From NCBI GenBank assembly GCA_964458555.1, contig CAYWJH010000019.1, positions 1 to 48,548 on the forward strand: DNA of 48,548 nucleotides, read 5' to 3'. Both the position numbers and the translations under genes were made by a program. Each line of letters begins with the position of its first letter. Position 1 is the first letter of the stretch. Below, in pieces: positions 1 to 8,380 of the stretch. This DNA is from SLST01 sp964458555. GTDB taxonomy: Bacteria; Spirochaetota; Spirochaetia; DSM-27196; SLST01. The notes beneath the pieces were generated by a model. The model did not search any database. It saw nothing but the letters and a program-made list of their open reading frames with translations, and was not told the origin of the DNA.

Positions 1-78
1 GACCAGTACCACCTCTCGCGCGTGTTCAAGGAGTACACCGGGGTCTCACCTTCGGAGTGGCGACGCCGCGGAGGATAG
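1..78 (+). CDS. AraC-family regulator, C-terminal fragment cut by the window edge
   Basis: The first 25 codons are open from base 1 and end at TAG 76-78. The peptide has the recognition-helix signature of the second AraC/XylS helix-turn-helix: HLSRVFK, then a G-x-SP-x-x-W/Y-R motif (TGVSPSEWRRR). AraC proteins bind DNA through this C-terminal 100-residue domain. The effector domain lies outside the window, so the signal sensed cannot be inferred. The next gene converges on it with a 21-base gap. Confidence 0.8.
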   Translation, partial: DQYHLSRVFKEYTGVSPSEWRRRGG

Positions 79-99
79 GCTACCGTGGGTCGGCCCGGC

Positions 100-831
100 T
101 CAGATGTGGAAGATCTTCTTGAACTCCGCGTGGTGCTCGCGCAGCCGCTTGTTGATGAACAGGATCAGGACGAAGAGCGACAGGGCGCACGCGAACGCGA
201 TGAGCGACCAGCTTACCAGCAGCTCGCCCGAACGTGCCCGGTTGATGACGAGCTCGAGCCCCACAACGAACAGGCCCGCGCCGAGCACGCCGACCGCCAC
301 TCCCTGCAGCGCGTTCAGGCGTAGCCGCGAGACGATCAGCGCGACGACACCGGTCACGGCGGCTACGAGCAGCGTGATGGGCAGCGCGAGCTCGAGAAAC
401 CACTTCTGTTCTCCGATCAGCAGATCGAGCAGGAGCAGAAAGCCGGCGACGATCGCGGTCTCTACCAGCAGCAGCGCCGCCGGCGTGCGGACGAAGGCGA
501 TGAACCCCGCGGCGAACAGGTAGACGAAGCCGATCGCGAGCAGCGGATAGAGCGACCACGAGAGGGCGAAATCGAACGCGAAGTCGGCCGCAAAGATCAC
601 GATTCCGGCCGTGAAGGCGACGAGCGACACCATCTCGAACAGCCAGATCTTCGCGCTGCGGACCGTGTGCTCGTCCTCGGGCGTGACGGTCGCGCCCGGT
701 CTCAGCGCGTTCTCCCGGTCCTGCTCCGATTCCTTCTGACGCCGGGCCTCCTCGGTGACGGGTTCGCCGCATAGCGGGCACTCCTGGAGACCGTCCTCGA
801 TCATCACGCCGCAGTTCTTGCACTTGGTCAT
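100..831 (-). CDS. Zinc-ribbon, six-helix membrane protein (DUF6320-like)
   Basis: The protein has 243 residues. It opens with a cytoplasmic zinc ribbon, C4-x2-C7 and C18-x2-C21 (CPLCG). A charged linker rich in E, R and Q follows to about residue 58, then six hydrophobic segments at roughly 60-82, 88-112, 117-139, 144-167, 174-195 and 204-226, and a basic C-terminus. The start ATG overlaps the stop of the upstream acyltransferase gene by four bases (ATGA), so the two are almost certainly translationally coupled. The arrangement resembles DUF6320 proteins, which I recall beside acetyltransferase-like genes. No catalytic motif is visible. I infer a membrane partner or scaffold for the acyltransferase. 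The biochemical role is unknown. Confidence 0.8.
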   Translation of the reverse strand: MTKCKNCGVMIEDGLQECPLCGEPVTEEARRQKESEQDRENALRPGATVTPEDEHTVRSAKIWLFEMVSLVAFTAGIVIFAADFAFDFALSWSLYPLLAIGFVYLFAAGFIAFVRTPAALLLVETAIVAGFLLLLDLLIGEQKWFLELALPITLLVAAVTGVVALIVSRLRLNALQGVAVGVLGAGLFVVGLELVINRARSGELLVSWSLIAFACALSLFVLILFINKRLREHHAEFKKIFHI

Positions 832-2117
832 GGGTGTTGCTCCGATACGATGACGTTGAGTCCGTCGCGGACGAGCGCACGGAAGAACCCGCGTTCGACC
901 GCTCGATTCTGGATCACGCTGCCGAAGGTCACGTAGAGCTCGTCGGCATAGCTCGCGACCGCGCAACCCGTCTTGTACGACGTATTCGGGCCGAGAACGA
1001 AGCCCACCGACTTCACGTACGGGCGTGCCTCGTCGGGAAGGATGAATCGACCCAGGTTCGAGACGACCCCGGAATAACTTCGGCCGCCGATCGTCCGGTG
1101 GAGGTAGCCGAGATAGGCGTCCTTCAGCACGCGCGGGACGACCCGCACGAACCGGTTGCGCTCGCCGCCGACGTTGCGCGCGATCTGTCTGGCGAGCTCG
1201 GTCGGTTCGACCTGAATGTTCATCTCGTGGTGCACCCGGCGGACGATGCTCTCGAGCTGCCAGTCGCCGAGCCGAAGGTCGATCTCCGGAGAGACGAAGA
1301 GCGAGAAGTTGCGCATGGTCTGTGAGGGGTAGAGGCGCCGCATATTCACCGGCACCTCGATGCGGATGATCCTCGACCGCGGCTTGAACAGCCCTTCGGC
1401 CTGGTGCTCGCATACCGATTTGATCGAATCCATATAGAGGGACACGATGTACTCGGTAAGCGTCGCCCCGTAGCGCTTCGCGGTTGCGAGGGCATCTGCA
1501 ACCGGGAGCCGCCCGGTCACCGTCCGATAGCCCCGGACGAACGGCATTCCGCCCACGTGATACGCCGGTTCGAGGTCCGGCGCTTTGGGCACGCCCGGCC
1601 TGTAGAGCCGCTGGAACGCGTCCTCATACTCCTCGTGCGGCACCGACGACTCCGGATCCATGAGGAGCGAACCGGGCGAGACGTCGGCACCGATCAGCCG
1701 GAGATACTCGACGATGAGCGAGCCGAGGAAACGCATCGCGCCGTATCCGTCGGTCAGAACGTGCGAGAAGTCGGCTGCGACCGTGCCCTCGCGGGCGTAG
1801 ACGTGCAGCAGTTGCTCGTCGGTGCGGTTGAGCGAAATCTGCGTCAGCGGCTGCCGCGGAAGCGGTCGGATGCGCGGGTAGCGGCTGTGGCGCTGCAGGT
1901 AGTACCAGAAGAAGCCACGCTTGAGGTGGACCTGGTAGTAGGGGACGCGGTCGAGCAGCCGATCGAGCGCTTCCTGAAGCTCCGCGATCCGCACGGGTTC
2001 GCGAAGCGTCACCGAGACCCGAAACACCGCGGGGGTCGCGTCGCTGTGGGCCGGAGGGTAGATCTTCGCCGCGTTGTCCAACCGCAGCCAGTCGTCGTCG
2101 ATAGGTAGTTCACTCAT
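828..2117 (-). CDS. Condensation-domain / alcohol acetyltransferase-like acyltransferase
   Basis: A 429-residue protein of the CoA-dependent acyltransferase superfamily (chloramphenicol acetyltransferase, condensation domain, alcohol acetyltransferase PF07247-like). The N-terminal WLRLDNAAKIYPP is typical of this subfamily. The catalytic HxxxDG motif is intact: H119-V-L-T-D123-G, where His is the general base. A second structural element near residues 290-330 (NLRRLYPS, then the NFS-F region) fits the DFGWG-side subdomain. I chose ATG 2117; upstream in frame only a TTG at 2165 exists and it adds residues without family similarity. It probably transfers an acyl group from CoA to an alcohol, sugar or lipid. 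Its partner at 100-831 suggests action at the inner face of the membrane. The substrate is unknown. Confidence 0.8.
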   Translation of the reverse strand: MSELPIDDDWLRLDNAAKIYPPAHSDATPAVFRVSVTLREPVRIAELQEALDRLLDRVPYYQVHLKRGFFWYYLQRHSRYPRIRPLPRQPLTQISLNRTDEQLLHVYAREGTVAADFSHVLTDGYGAMRFLGSLIVEYLRLIGADVSPGSLLMDPESSVPHEEYEDAFQRLYRPGVPKAPDLEPAYHVGGMPFVRGYRTVTGRLPVADALATAKRYGATLTEYIVSLYMDSIKSVCEHQAEGLFKPRSRIIRIEVPVNMRRLYPSQTMRNFSLFVSPEIDLRLGDWQLESIVRRVHHEMNIQVEPTELARQIARNVGGERNRFVRVVPRVLKDAYLGYLHRTIGGRSYSGVVSNLGRFILPDEARPYVKSVGFVLGPNTSYKTGCAVASYADELYVTFGSVIQNRAVERGFFRALVRDGLNVIVSEQHP

Positions 2118-2172
2118 ACGGCGCGCTTCTCTGTCTAGAGTACCGTCGGAGAGCCGGTCGAACAAGATCGGC

Positions 2173-2859
2173 TCAGCCGAACGCCGCTTCGAGGAGCGGC
2201 ATGAGCGGGTCGTGGCCCATCACGAGGAAGTAGAAGAGCGAGGCGAACCAACCGTGGAGGACGCCGATCGGCCAGAGATTGCGGGTTCGGAAGAAGATGA
2301 GCGTCGTCGCCGCGCCCATGAAGAAGGTCGCGATCATCAGATCGGTCTCGGGAAAGTGGATCGCGCTGAACACGAGCGCGGAGACCATGACGATGACGAA
2401 CTCCGGCGTGCGTTCGCGCGTAAGAGCCATGAGGTTGTCGGCGAGCAGAGCGACGAGCAGGAACTGCTGGATCAGGCCCCACGCGGGATAGAGCAGCAGG
2501 ATGAGCGCGAGGTTACCGTTGACGACCGCCCCCCCGGCGAATACGGCGGAGACGACGCAGAACGCGGTGCCCGCGGCGAGCGCGAGAGCACTCAGGATGG
2601 TCGCTTCGTGAATGCCGGCCTTGCGGAACCCCCACCGCCTTAGAATCGTCGGGTTCGCCTTGTGCCGCAGGACCACGTAGGACGCCCAGAAGGCGATCGC
2701 ACCTACCGTATACGCCAGGTCGAGTCCGAGCCAGTCGGCGAGGATGAACTTTCCTGCGGCCGTGATACCCGCCGCAACGAGCTCGGTCGCGCGGCCGCGC
2801 AGGCTCTCGCGGAGCTTCGGCAGTCTGGTATGTCTCACGAGTCCTCCAGCGGCGAGCAT
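2173..2859 (-). CDS. CPBP/Abi-family intramembrane protease-like protein lacking the Glu pair
   Basis: A 228-residue protein with about six to seven hydrophobic segments and the layout of the CPBP (CaaX protease/bacteriocin-processing) family. Motif 2 is present as F164-SAI-H168 and motif 3 as H202-GWFAS. Motif 1, normally EExxxR with the catalytic glutamates, reads Q131-Q132-FLLV. I recall a QQ subfamily of CPBP proteins but cannot confirm that it is proteolytic. The gene lies upstream of the acyltransferase on the same strand, with 55 bases from its stop to the acyltransferase ATG, and is probably the first gene of the three-gene operon. It could be an inactive membrane chaperone or adaptor instead of a protease. 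Confidence 0.72.
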   Translation of the reverse strand: MLAAGGLVRHTRLPKLRESLRGRATELVAAGITAAGKFILADWLGLDLAYTVGAIAFWASYVVLRHKANPTILRRWGFRKAGIHEATILSALALAAGTAFCVVSAVFAGGAVVNGNLALILLLYPAWGLIQQFLLVALLADNLMALTRERTPEFVIVMVSALVFSAIHFPETDLMIATFFMGAATTLIFFRTRNLWPIGVLHGWFASLFYFLVMGHDPLMPLLEAAFG

Positions 2860-2908
2860 AGCCTGAGAACGCGACGCGGGTCACCCGCACCCTGAGCGCG
2901 GATGGGAG

Positions 2909-2938
2909 GTGACATCGGCGCGTGCGATCTGCTATGAT
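2909..2938 (+). promoter_or_regulatory. Sigma70-type promoter for the 2959 gene
   Basis: GTGACA (2909-2914), an 18-base spacer and TATGAT (2933-2938), each box five of six matches to consensus. Initiation near 2945 would leave a leader of only about 14 bases before ATG 2959, with no clear Shine-Dalgarno sequence. Confidence 0.55.
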
Positions 2939-2958
2939 CGGAACCTCCAGAGCAGCCC

Positions 2959-4941
2959 ATGTCCAACGCAACCGACTACCGCGAACACGTCTCGGACTCA
3001 ACCTACGCGCAGCGGCGCGCCGAATTCCGCCGCCTGACGCTCGCCTCGCCGGGGACCGGGCCTTTCACCGAGCTCGTACGGCTCATCGAGGGCGAGTCAC
3101 CCGATCCGGCTCTCCTCGTGGGTGCCGCGGAAAAGCTGGACGCACGCGTCGACTGCGCCGACTTCCTGCTGCACGGCATCCTCGCGATTCTGCATCGGTT
3201 CCCGGAGTCCGAGGACGGCGGCGATCTGTTGGGCGACCGGATGCGCGAGACGTTGCGCGGCGCGGTCCTCGGGTTCAAGTACTGGCCCGACGAGCCTGGC
3301 GCCGACAGCATGTGCACCTGGACCGAGAATCACCAGATCATGTTCGCTGCCGGGGCGTACCTCGCGGGCCAACTCTATCCGGACTACGTGTTCACGAACT
3401 CGGGTCGCACGGGGCGCGAACAGATGAACAGGTTCCGCCCTCGGATCGAGCGATGGCTCGATCTGCGGTTCCGTTCCGGCTTCAGCGAGTGGCTGAGCAA
3501 CGTCTACTACAACGAGGACATGCCGCCGTTGTTGAACCTCGTCGAGTTCGCGCACGACCCCAAGCTGGGACGCAGGGCGGCGATGGTGCTCGATGTGATC
3601 CTGCTCGACATCGTGCTGAACCAGTTCCGCGGAACGCTCGGGTCCACCCACGGCCGCAGCTACGAGCGACACAAGGTCGACGGCGGATGCGATTCGACCG
3701 GCCCGGTCGTGCGCCTCGTCGCGGGCACGAATCGGTTCCAGGTGGGCACCATGAGCGCGACGCTTCTTTCGGTCAGCGCCCGCTACGCGGTGCCCGCCGT
3801 CCTTGCCGAGATCGCCGGCGATGTCGATCGCCCGGAAGTGGAGAACCGGCAGCGCATGGGGATTCGCGTCGACGACGCCGAGCAGTGGGGCCTCGGGTTC
3901 CGGTCGCTCGAGGACGGTATGGTCTTTCTCAGCCTCGAAGCGTATCTGCACGAGAGAACCGCTTCGCTCACGCTGCGGATGTTCGACGAGTTTGACTGGT
4001 GGCAGAACGAGTTCTTTGCGCCGTTTCGCCGGCGTCGCGGCCTCATTCGTCTTGCTCGACGCACCGGCCTGATCCGTCCGCTCGTGCGGGCGTTCGAGCG
4101 CGATCTGACGAGGAACACCCGCGAAGAGGTGAACACCTACACCTACCGTACGCCCGACTACATGGTCAGCTGCGCGCAGGACTACCGGGCCGGATACGGG
4201 GGCGACCAGCAGCACGTCTGGCAGGCGACCCTCGGCCCGCGGGCGGTCGTGTTCACGACACACCCGGCGAATACGCGACGGGACGGGGAGGCGGGCACGC
4301 CCAACTACTGGACCGGGTCCGGTACGCTCCCGCGCGCGGTGGCCTACAAGAACGTCGTGATCTGTCACTACCGCATCGATACATCGCCGGGGCTCTACGC
4401 TCGTAACCGCGAGCTCGTCACGCACGCGTGGTTCCCGCGCGAGGAGTTCGACGAGGTGCTCGAGCGCGACGGTTGGGTTCTCGCGAGACGCGGTGACGGA
4501 TACGTTGCGCTCTGGTCACAGCACCCGTACGAGTGGCACGGATCGACCGAGCTACTCGCGAGGGGCAGAACGAACGTCTGGATCTGCGTGTGCGGACGAC
4601 GCACGACGCACGGCTCGTTCGAGGGGTTCTGCGATCGGATCGCCGGGGCATCGATCGGTGTCGCCGGGCGAGGCGCGCGCGAGCGCGTCGAGGTCGACGT
4701 ACTGCCGCACGGCAGGATCGGCTTCGGATGGACCGGTCCGCTGACCGTCGGCGGCTGGGAGATGCCCATCACCTCGCATCGGCACGGCAGCCCGTACCCG
4801 GTCGTGGAGGGCTACAAGCGCTACGACAACGCCTACGTCTCGGCCGAGTTTCCCGCCTACCAGGTCCAGATCCGGTGCAACGACGAGAGCCTGACGCTCG
4901 ACTGGCGGGATCAGGCGCGAGGAGCCAGCGCGTTTCTCTGA
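2959..4941 (+). CDS. Uncharacterised 660-residue protein, possible alpha/alpha-toroid plus beta-sandwich carbohydrate enzyme
   Basis: A large soluble protein without signal peptide or membrane segment. I do not recognise it as a named family. The first 400 residues look helical and have conserved-looking clusters rich in W, N, H, Y and E: WTENHQIMF, LSNVYYNEDMPPLLNL, GTLGSTHGRSYERHK. The rest looks beta-rich (TYRTPDYMVSCAQDY, GGDQQHVWQA, HPYEWHGS). Helical toroid followed by beta-sandwich is the architecture of several polysaccharide lyases and GH families, and the TEN/NxxYNED/GRSYERH clusters are plausible active-site residues. It is followed after 22 bases by a sugar isomerase/epimerase, which supports intracellular sugar or oligosaccharide metabolism. 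This functional reading is inference only. Confidence 0.72.
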   Translation: MSNATDYREHVSDSTYAQRRAEFRRLTLASPGTGPFTELVRLIEGESPDPALLVGAAEKLDARVDCADFLLHGILAILHRFPESEDGGDLLGDRMRETLRGAVLGFKYWPDEPGADSMCTWTENHQIMFAAGAYLAGQLYPDYVFTNSGRTGREQMNRFRPRIERWLDLRFRSGFSEWLSNVYYNEDMPPLLNLVEFAHDPKLGRRAAMVLDVILLDIVLNQFRGTLGSTHGRSYERHKVDGGCDSTGPVVRLVAGTNRFQVGTMSATLLSVSARYAVPAVLAEIAGDVDRPEVENRQRMGIRVDDAEQWGLGFRSLEDGMVFLSLEAYLHERTASLTLRMFDEFDWWQNEFFAPFRRRRGLIRLARRTGLIRPLVRAFERDLTRNTREEVNTYTYRTPDYMVSCAQDYRAGYGGDQQHVWQATLGPRAVVFTTHPANTRRDGEAGTPNYWTGSGTLPRAVAYKNVVICHYRIDTSPGLYARNRELVTHAWFPREEFDEVLERDGWVLARRGDGYVALWSQHPYEWHGSTELLARGRTNVWICVCGRRTTHGSFEGFCDRIAGASIGVAGRGARERVEVDVLPHGRIGFGWTGPLTVGGWEMPITSHRHGSPYPVVEGYKRYDNAYVSAEFPAYQVQIRCNDESLTLDWRDQARGASAFL

Positions 4942-4963
4942 GAACGACCCGAAAGGAGCGACT

Positions 4964-5719
4964 ATGGAACTGGGACTGCAGAGCTACTGTCTGCGTGGGA
5001 TCAAGGACAACGACGACGTCGCCGCCGCCGTGCGCGCCTGCGGGCTGCGCCGGATAGAGGTGTGCGCGGTTCACGCGGCGTTCGACGACTCGGAAGGAGT
5101 CGGCACGCTCGCATCCCGGTACCGCGAGAACGGCGTTCCCATCGTGAGCATCGGCGTGAACCGCATCGGACCCGACCGCGAGGCCGCCGAACGGCTGTTC
5201 GCGTGCGCGAAGGCGGCCGGTCTCGAGCGGATGAGCGTGGACTTCCCGATCGAGGGAGTCAGCGAAGCGCTCGCGATCGCCGACGAGCTTTCGGAGAAGC
5301 ACGGCGTGTTGCTGGGGATCCACAACCACGGCGGGCGTCACTGGCTCGGCTCGCAGCAGGCTTTGCAGTGGGTCTTTGCGCGCACGAGCGCCCGGATCGG
5401 GCTCAGCCTGGATACGGCGTGGGCGCTCGACGCCGGACAGGACCCCATCGAGCTCGTCCGCGAGTTCGGCGAGCGGCTCCACATCGTGCACCTCAAGGAC
5501 TTCGTCTTCTCCGCCGCTCGCGTGCCGGAGGACGTTGTCGTTGGCACCGGCAATCTCGACCTTGCGATCCTCGACGCAGCGCTGCGGGAGGCCGATTTCT
5601 CCGGCGAGGCGATCCTCGAGTACGAGGGCGACGTCGACGACCCGGTTCCGGCGCTGCGGGAGTGCGTAGCGAGGGTCGCGCGCGAGATGTCGCTGGTCAC
5701 CGTTCCGGCGCAGGCGTAG
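4964..5719 (+). CDS. Sugar phosphate isomerase/epimerase (xylose isomerase-like TIM barrel)
   Basis: A 251-residue AP-endonuclease-2/xylose-isomerase-like TIM barrel. Ligands expected for the divalent metal are visible along the strands: E near the N-terminus in RRIEVCAV, GIHNHGGRHW, SLDTAWALDAG, HIVHLKDF, and EYEGD near the C-terminus. Such enzymes interconvert ketoses and aldoses or act on inosose-type substrates; the exact substrate cannot be read. The start has a good ribosome site (GAAAGGAG, seven bases before the ATG). It follows the unknown 660-residue protein by 22 bases and shares its promoter, so the two probably handle the same sugar. Confidence 0.85.
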   Translation: MELGLQSYCLRGIKDNDDVAAAVRACGLRRIEVCAVHAAFDDSEGVGTLASRYRENGVPIVSIGVNRIGPDREAAERLFACAKAAGLERMSVDFPIEGVSEALAIADELSEKHGVLLGIHNHGGRHWLGSQQALQWVFARTSARIGLSLDTAWALDAGQDPIELVREFGERLHIVHLKDFVFSAARVPEDVVVGTGNLDLAILDAALREADFSGEAILEYEGDVDDPVPALRECVARVAREMSLVTVPAQA

Positions 5720-5780
5720 ACGCAACTTCGCGCGTAAATTCGACTACCCCTTCCGATCCCGCGGTGATAGAGTAGCGGTC

Positions 5781-6770
5781 ATGAAAAAGCTGCTCGTGTT
5801 CATCGCGATCTACCCGCTCGTCGCGCTGCTCTCGCTGCGGGTGGGCGCGGTCCTCACCGGGTTCTCCGGCGTCGCGTCCTTTTTCCTGGGAGCGCATCCG
5901 GTGCTCGTCGTCGTAACGCTCGCGGTCGGGTTCGCGATCGGCTCCTACCTGCTCGGCGCGATCAGCGGCGACTACTCGTGGGTGGATCGTCTCTGGAGTA
6001 CCGCACCGGTCGCCTTCGCGTGGGTGTACGCGGTCCGATCTTCGCTCGCGACGGCGCCGACTGTCGCCGCGATCCTGGTTACCGCCTGGGGCCTGCGCTT
6101 GTCGTACAACTTCGCTCGACGGGGCGGGTACACGACGATGGAGGACTACCGCTGGCCGATCCTGCGCACACGCATTGGGAACCCGGTTCTCTGGCAGCTG
6201 TTCAACCTGCTCTTCATATCGGGCTTCCAGGTGTCGCTCTTCGTGCTCTTCACCGCGCCCGTGTATCGGCTTGCGACGCTCGAGGGGGCCGTCTCTCCGC
6301 TCACGCTGGGGGCGGCGGTGTTCGCCTTCCTTCTGCTGATCGCGGTCGAGACGATCGCCGACGGCCAGCAGTGGACCTTCCAGAACATCAAGCGCGGAGT
6401 CCTTTCTCGAGACACTCCGCCGAGCTGGTTCTCCATCGGTTCCGCCGACGCGTCGACCGGCCTGGAGGAGGATCTCGAGCGAGGGTTCCTCACGCACGGT
6501 CTCTTCCACTACAGTCGCCACCCGAACTACTTCGGTGAGCTGGGCGTCTGGTGGGTGCTCCACCTCTTTGCCGCGATCGCCGGAGGCGGTTTGCTCCACT
6601 GGACCGGCGCGGGCGCTGTGCTCCTGACGGCGCTCTTCGTCGGTTCGACGCGGTTCACCGAGTCGATTTCGTCCGCTCGCTACGCACGCTACAGCGACTA
6701 CCAGGCGCGAACGTCGGCCATCGTTCCGTGGCCCCCGGTACCGCCGGCGGAGCAGGAACAGGCGGGTTGA
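5781..6770 (+). CDS. DUF1295 membrane protein (steroid 5-alpha-reductase-like)
   Basis: A 329-residue integral membrane protein with about eight hydrophobic segments. The C-terminal part has the DUF1295 / 3-oxo-5-alpha-steroid 4-dehydrogenase signature SRHPNYFGELGVWW (about residues 240-255), which binds NAD(P)H or S-adenosylmethionine in relatives such as isoprenylcysteine methyltransferase and steroid reductases. DRLWS in the first third is also characteristic of DUF1295. Bacterial members have no settled substrate. It starts 61 bases after the isomerase and could be in the same transcript. It converges on the aldehyde dehydrogenase gene. Confidence 0.85.
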   Translation: MKKLLVFIAIYPLVALLSLRVGAVLTGFSGVASFFLGAHPVLVVVTLAVGFAIGSYLLGAISGDYSWVDRLWSTAPVAFAWVYAVRSSLATAPTVAAILVTAWGLRLSYNFARRGGYTTMEDYRWPILRTRIGNPVLWQLFNLLFISGFQVSLFVLFTAPVYRLATLEGAVSPLTLGAAVFAFLLLIAVETIADGQQWTFQNIKRGVLSRDTPPSWFSIGSADASTGLEEDLERGFLTHGLFHYSRHPNYFGELGVWWVLHLFAAIAGGGLLHWTGAGAVLLTALFVGSTRFTESISSARYARYSDYQARTSAIVPWPPVPPAEQEQAG

Positions 6771-6786
6771 GCGCCGACGCGGCGCT
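6770..6786. terminator. Short hairpin between convergent genes
   Basis: AGCGCC (6770-6775), a five-base loop and GGCGCT (6781-6786) form a six-base-pair stem across the junction of the DUF1295 and aldehyde dehydrogenase stops. There is no T tract. It could serve as a weak terminator for both strands. Confidence 0.3.
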
Positions 6787-8380
6787 ACCGGAGGAACGGC
6801 TCGCGCGTGTACCCGCCGTCGACCAGCCTCAGGATGCCGTCGGGGTTGGCATCCTGCAGCTGCTGCGGCAGCGCGGAGTCCGGAAACGCCTGCCAGCTCA
6901 CCGGCCGGACGAACCGGAGTATGGCCGCCGTCCCCACCGACGTGAAGTGCGGATCGGTGGTCGCCGGAAAGGGACCGCCGTGCGTCATGGCGTGACAGAC
7001 CTCCACCCCGGTCGGGTACCCGTTGAAGATCAGCCGTCCGGCCTTCTGCTGCAGCACGTCGACGAGGTCGGCGTAGTCGGTCAGATCGTGCTCGGTCCCG
7101 TGGATCGTGCACGTGAGGTGACCCGCGAGCTCGCGGGTCACGCGTAGCAGCTCGTCGCGGTCACGCGCCGCGACGAAGAGCGTGGACGGTCCGAAGACCT
7201 CTTCGCTGAGGCTGCGGTCGCGAAGCAGCGCGGACGCGCGCGTCCTGAACAGCGCCGCCTGACCGGCCGGCGAGTCGCCGTCGGGCTGCCTGCCGGTCGC
7301 GACCGGTTCGACGTGCGCGTTGGCGCGCAGAGCCGAGACTCCCTCCGTATACGCGCGCTGGATACGCTCGTTGAGCATGGTTCCCGCCTCGACGCCGGAG
7401 ATCTCGCGCCCGGTCGCCGCCGCGAGGCTGTCGAACGCCTCGCCTTCGAGTCCCACCACGAGTCCCGGATTCGTACAGAACTGCCCCACGCCCAGCGTGA
7501 CCGACCCGGTCAGCCCGGCGGCGATCTGGTCGCCGCGCTCGTTCGCCGCGCCCGGCAACACGAAGACGGGGTTGATGCTGCCCATCTCTGCGTAGACCGG
7601 GATCGGCTTTGGCCGTCTGGACGCAGCGTCGAAAAGCGCGCGGCCGCCCGTGTACGAGCCGGTGAATCCGACCGCGGTGACGTGCTCGTGCTCGACGAGT
7701 CGGATGCCGACCGTGGTCCCGGGCCCGTGCAGCATCGAGAAGACGCCCGCGGGAACGCCTTCGGCCTGCGCCGCGCGAGCGACCGCCCGGCCGACGAGCT
7801 CCGACGTTCCGGGGTGCGAGCTGTGCGCCTTCACGATGACCGGACAGCCCGCCGCGAGCGCGCTCGCGGTGTCTCCGCCTGCGACCGAGAACGCGAGTGG
7901 AAAGTTACTCGCTCCGAACACGACCACCGGGCCGAGCGCGACGAGCATCCGACGGATGTCCGGACGCGGGGAGGGGGCGCGGTCGGGAAGCGCGGTGGTT
8001 ATCCGGGCGTCGACCCACGAACCCTCGTCGATCACATCCGCAAAGAGACGGAGCTGGTTGCAGGTTCGGCCCCGTTCGCCCTCGAGGCGGCCGGTTGTGA
8101 GCCCCGTCTCGAGGTGGCAGCGTTCGATCAGCTCGTCCCCGAGCGCCTCGATCTCGGTCGCGATGCGTCGGAGAAACCGTGCGCGGTCGGCCGGGCGTAG
8201 ACGGCGATAGGTGCTCCACGCCTCGTAGGCTGCCCCCGCCGCGTCGTCGACCTCGTCCGCCGTTGCCTGCGCGAAGCTCGTGGGAAGCGGGTCTCCCGTG
8301 ACCGGCGAGACAGCCTGGGCCCGGTCTGTGCTGGCCGCGCGGAGCTCTCCGGCGATGATCTGTGATCCTTCAAGCGTCAT
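6785..8380 (-). CDS. 2,5-dioxovalerate (alpha-ketoglutarate semialdehyde) dehydrogenase
   Basis: A 531-residue aldehyde dehydrogenase, the usual length of the KGSADH subfamily. N159 (GASNFP), K184 (VKAHSSHP), E265 (AEMGSINP) and the nucleophile C302 (GQFCTNPG) are all present. The KAHSSHPGTS and EMGSINPVF motifs separate this group from other ALDHs. It oxidises alpha-ketoglutarate semialdehyde to alpha-ketoglutarate with NAD(P), the last step of non-phosphorylative pentose, uronate or glucarate breakdown. ATG 8380 overlaps the stop of the upstream FAH-family gene by four bases and has a strong AGGAG site. Translational coupling with the upstream dehydratase-like gene supports the assignment. 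Confidence 0.9.
   Translation of the reverse strand: MTLEGSQIIAGELRAASTDRAQAVSPVTGDPLPTSFAQATADEVDDAAGAAYEAWSTYRRLRPADRARFLRRIATEIEALGDELIERCHLETGLTTGRLEGERGRTCNQLRLFADVIDEGSWVDARITTALPDRAPSPRPDIRRMLVALGPVVVFGASNFPLAFSVAGGDTASALAAGCPVIVKAHSSHPGTSELVGRAVARAAQAEGVPAGVFSMLHGPGTTVGIRLVEHEHVTAVGFTGSYTGGRALFDAASRRPKPIPVYAEMGSINPVFVLPGAANERGDQIAAGLTGSVTLGVGQFCTNPGLVVGLEGEAFDSLAAATGREISGVEAGTMLNERIQRAYTEGVSALRANAHVEPVATGRQPDGDSPAGQAALFRTRASALLRDRSLSEEVFGPSTLFVAARDRDELLRVTRELAGHLTCTIHGTEHDLTDYADLVDVLQQKAGRLIFNGYPTGVEVCHAMTHGGPFPATTDPHFTSVGTAAILRFVRPVSWQAFPDSALPQQLQDANPDGILRLVDGGYTREPFLR

Noticed and set aside
831..1413. In-frame extension of the zinc-ribbon protein
   Set aside because: The extension is antisense-frame sequence of the acyltransferase, rich in R and P; the ATG at 831 begins the zinc ribbon and overlaps the upstream stop by four bases.
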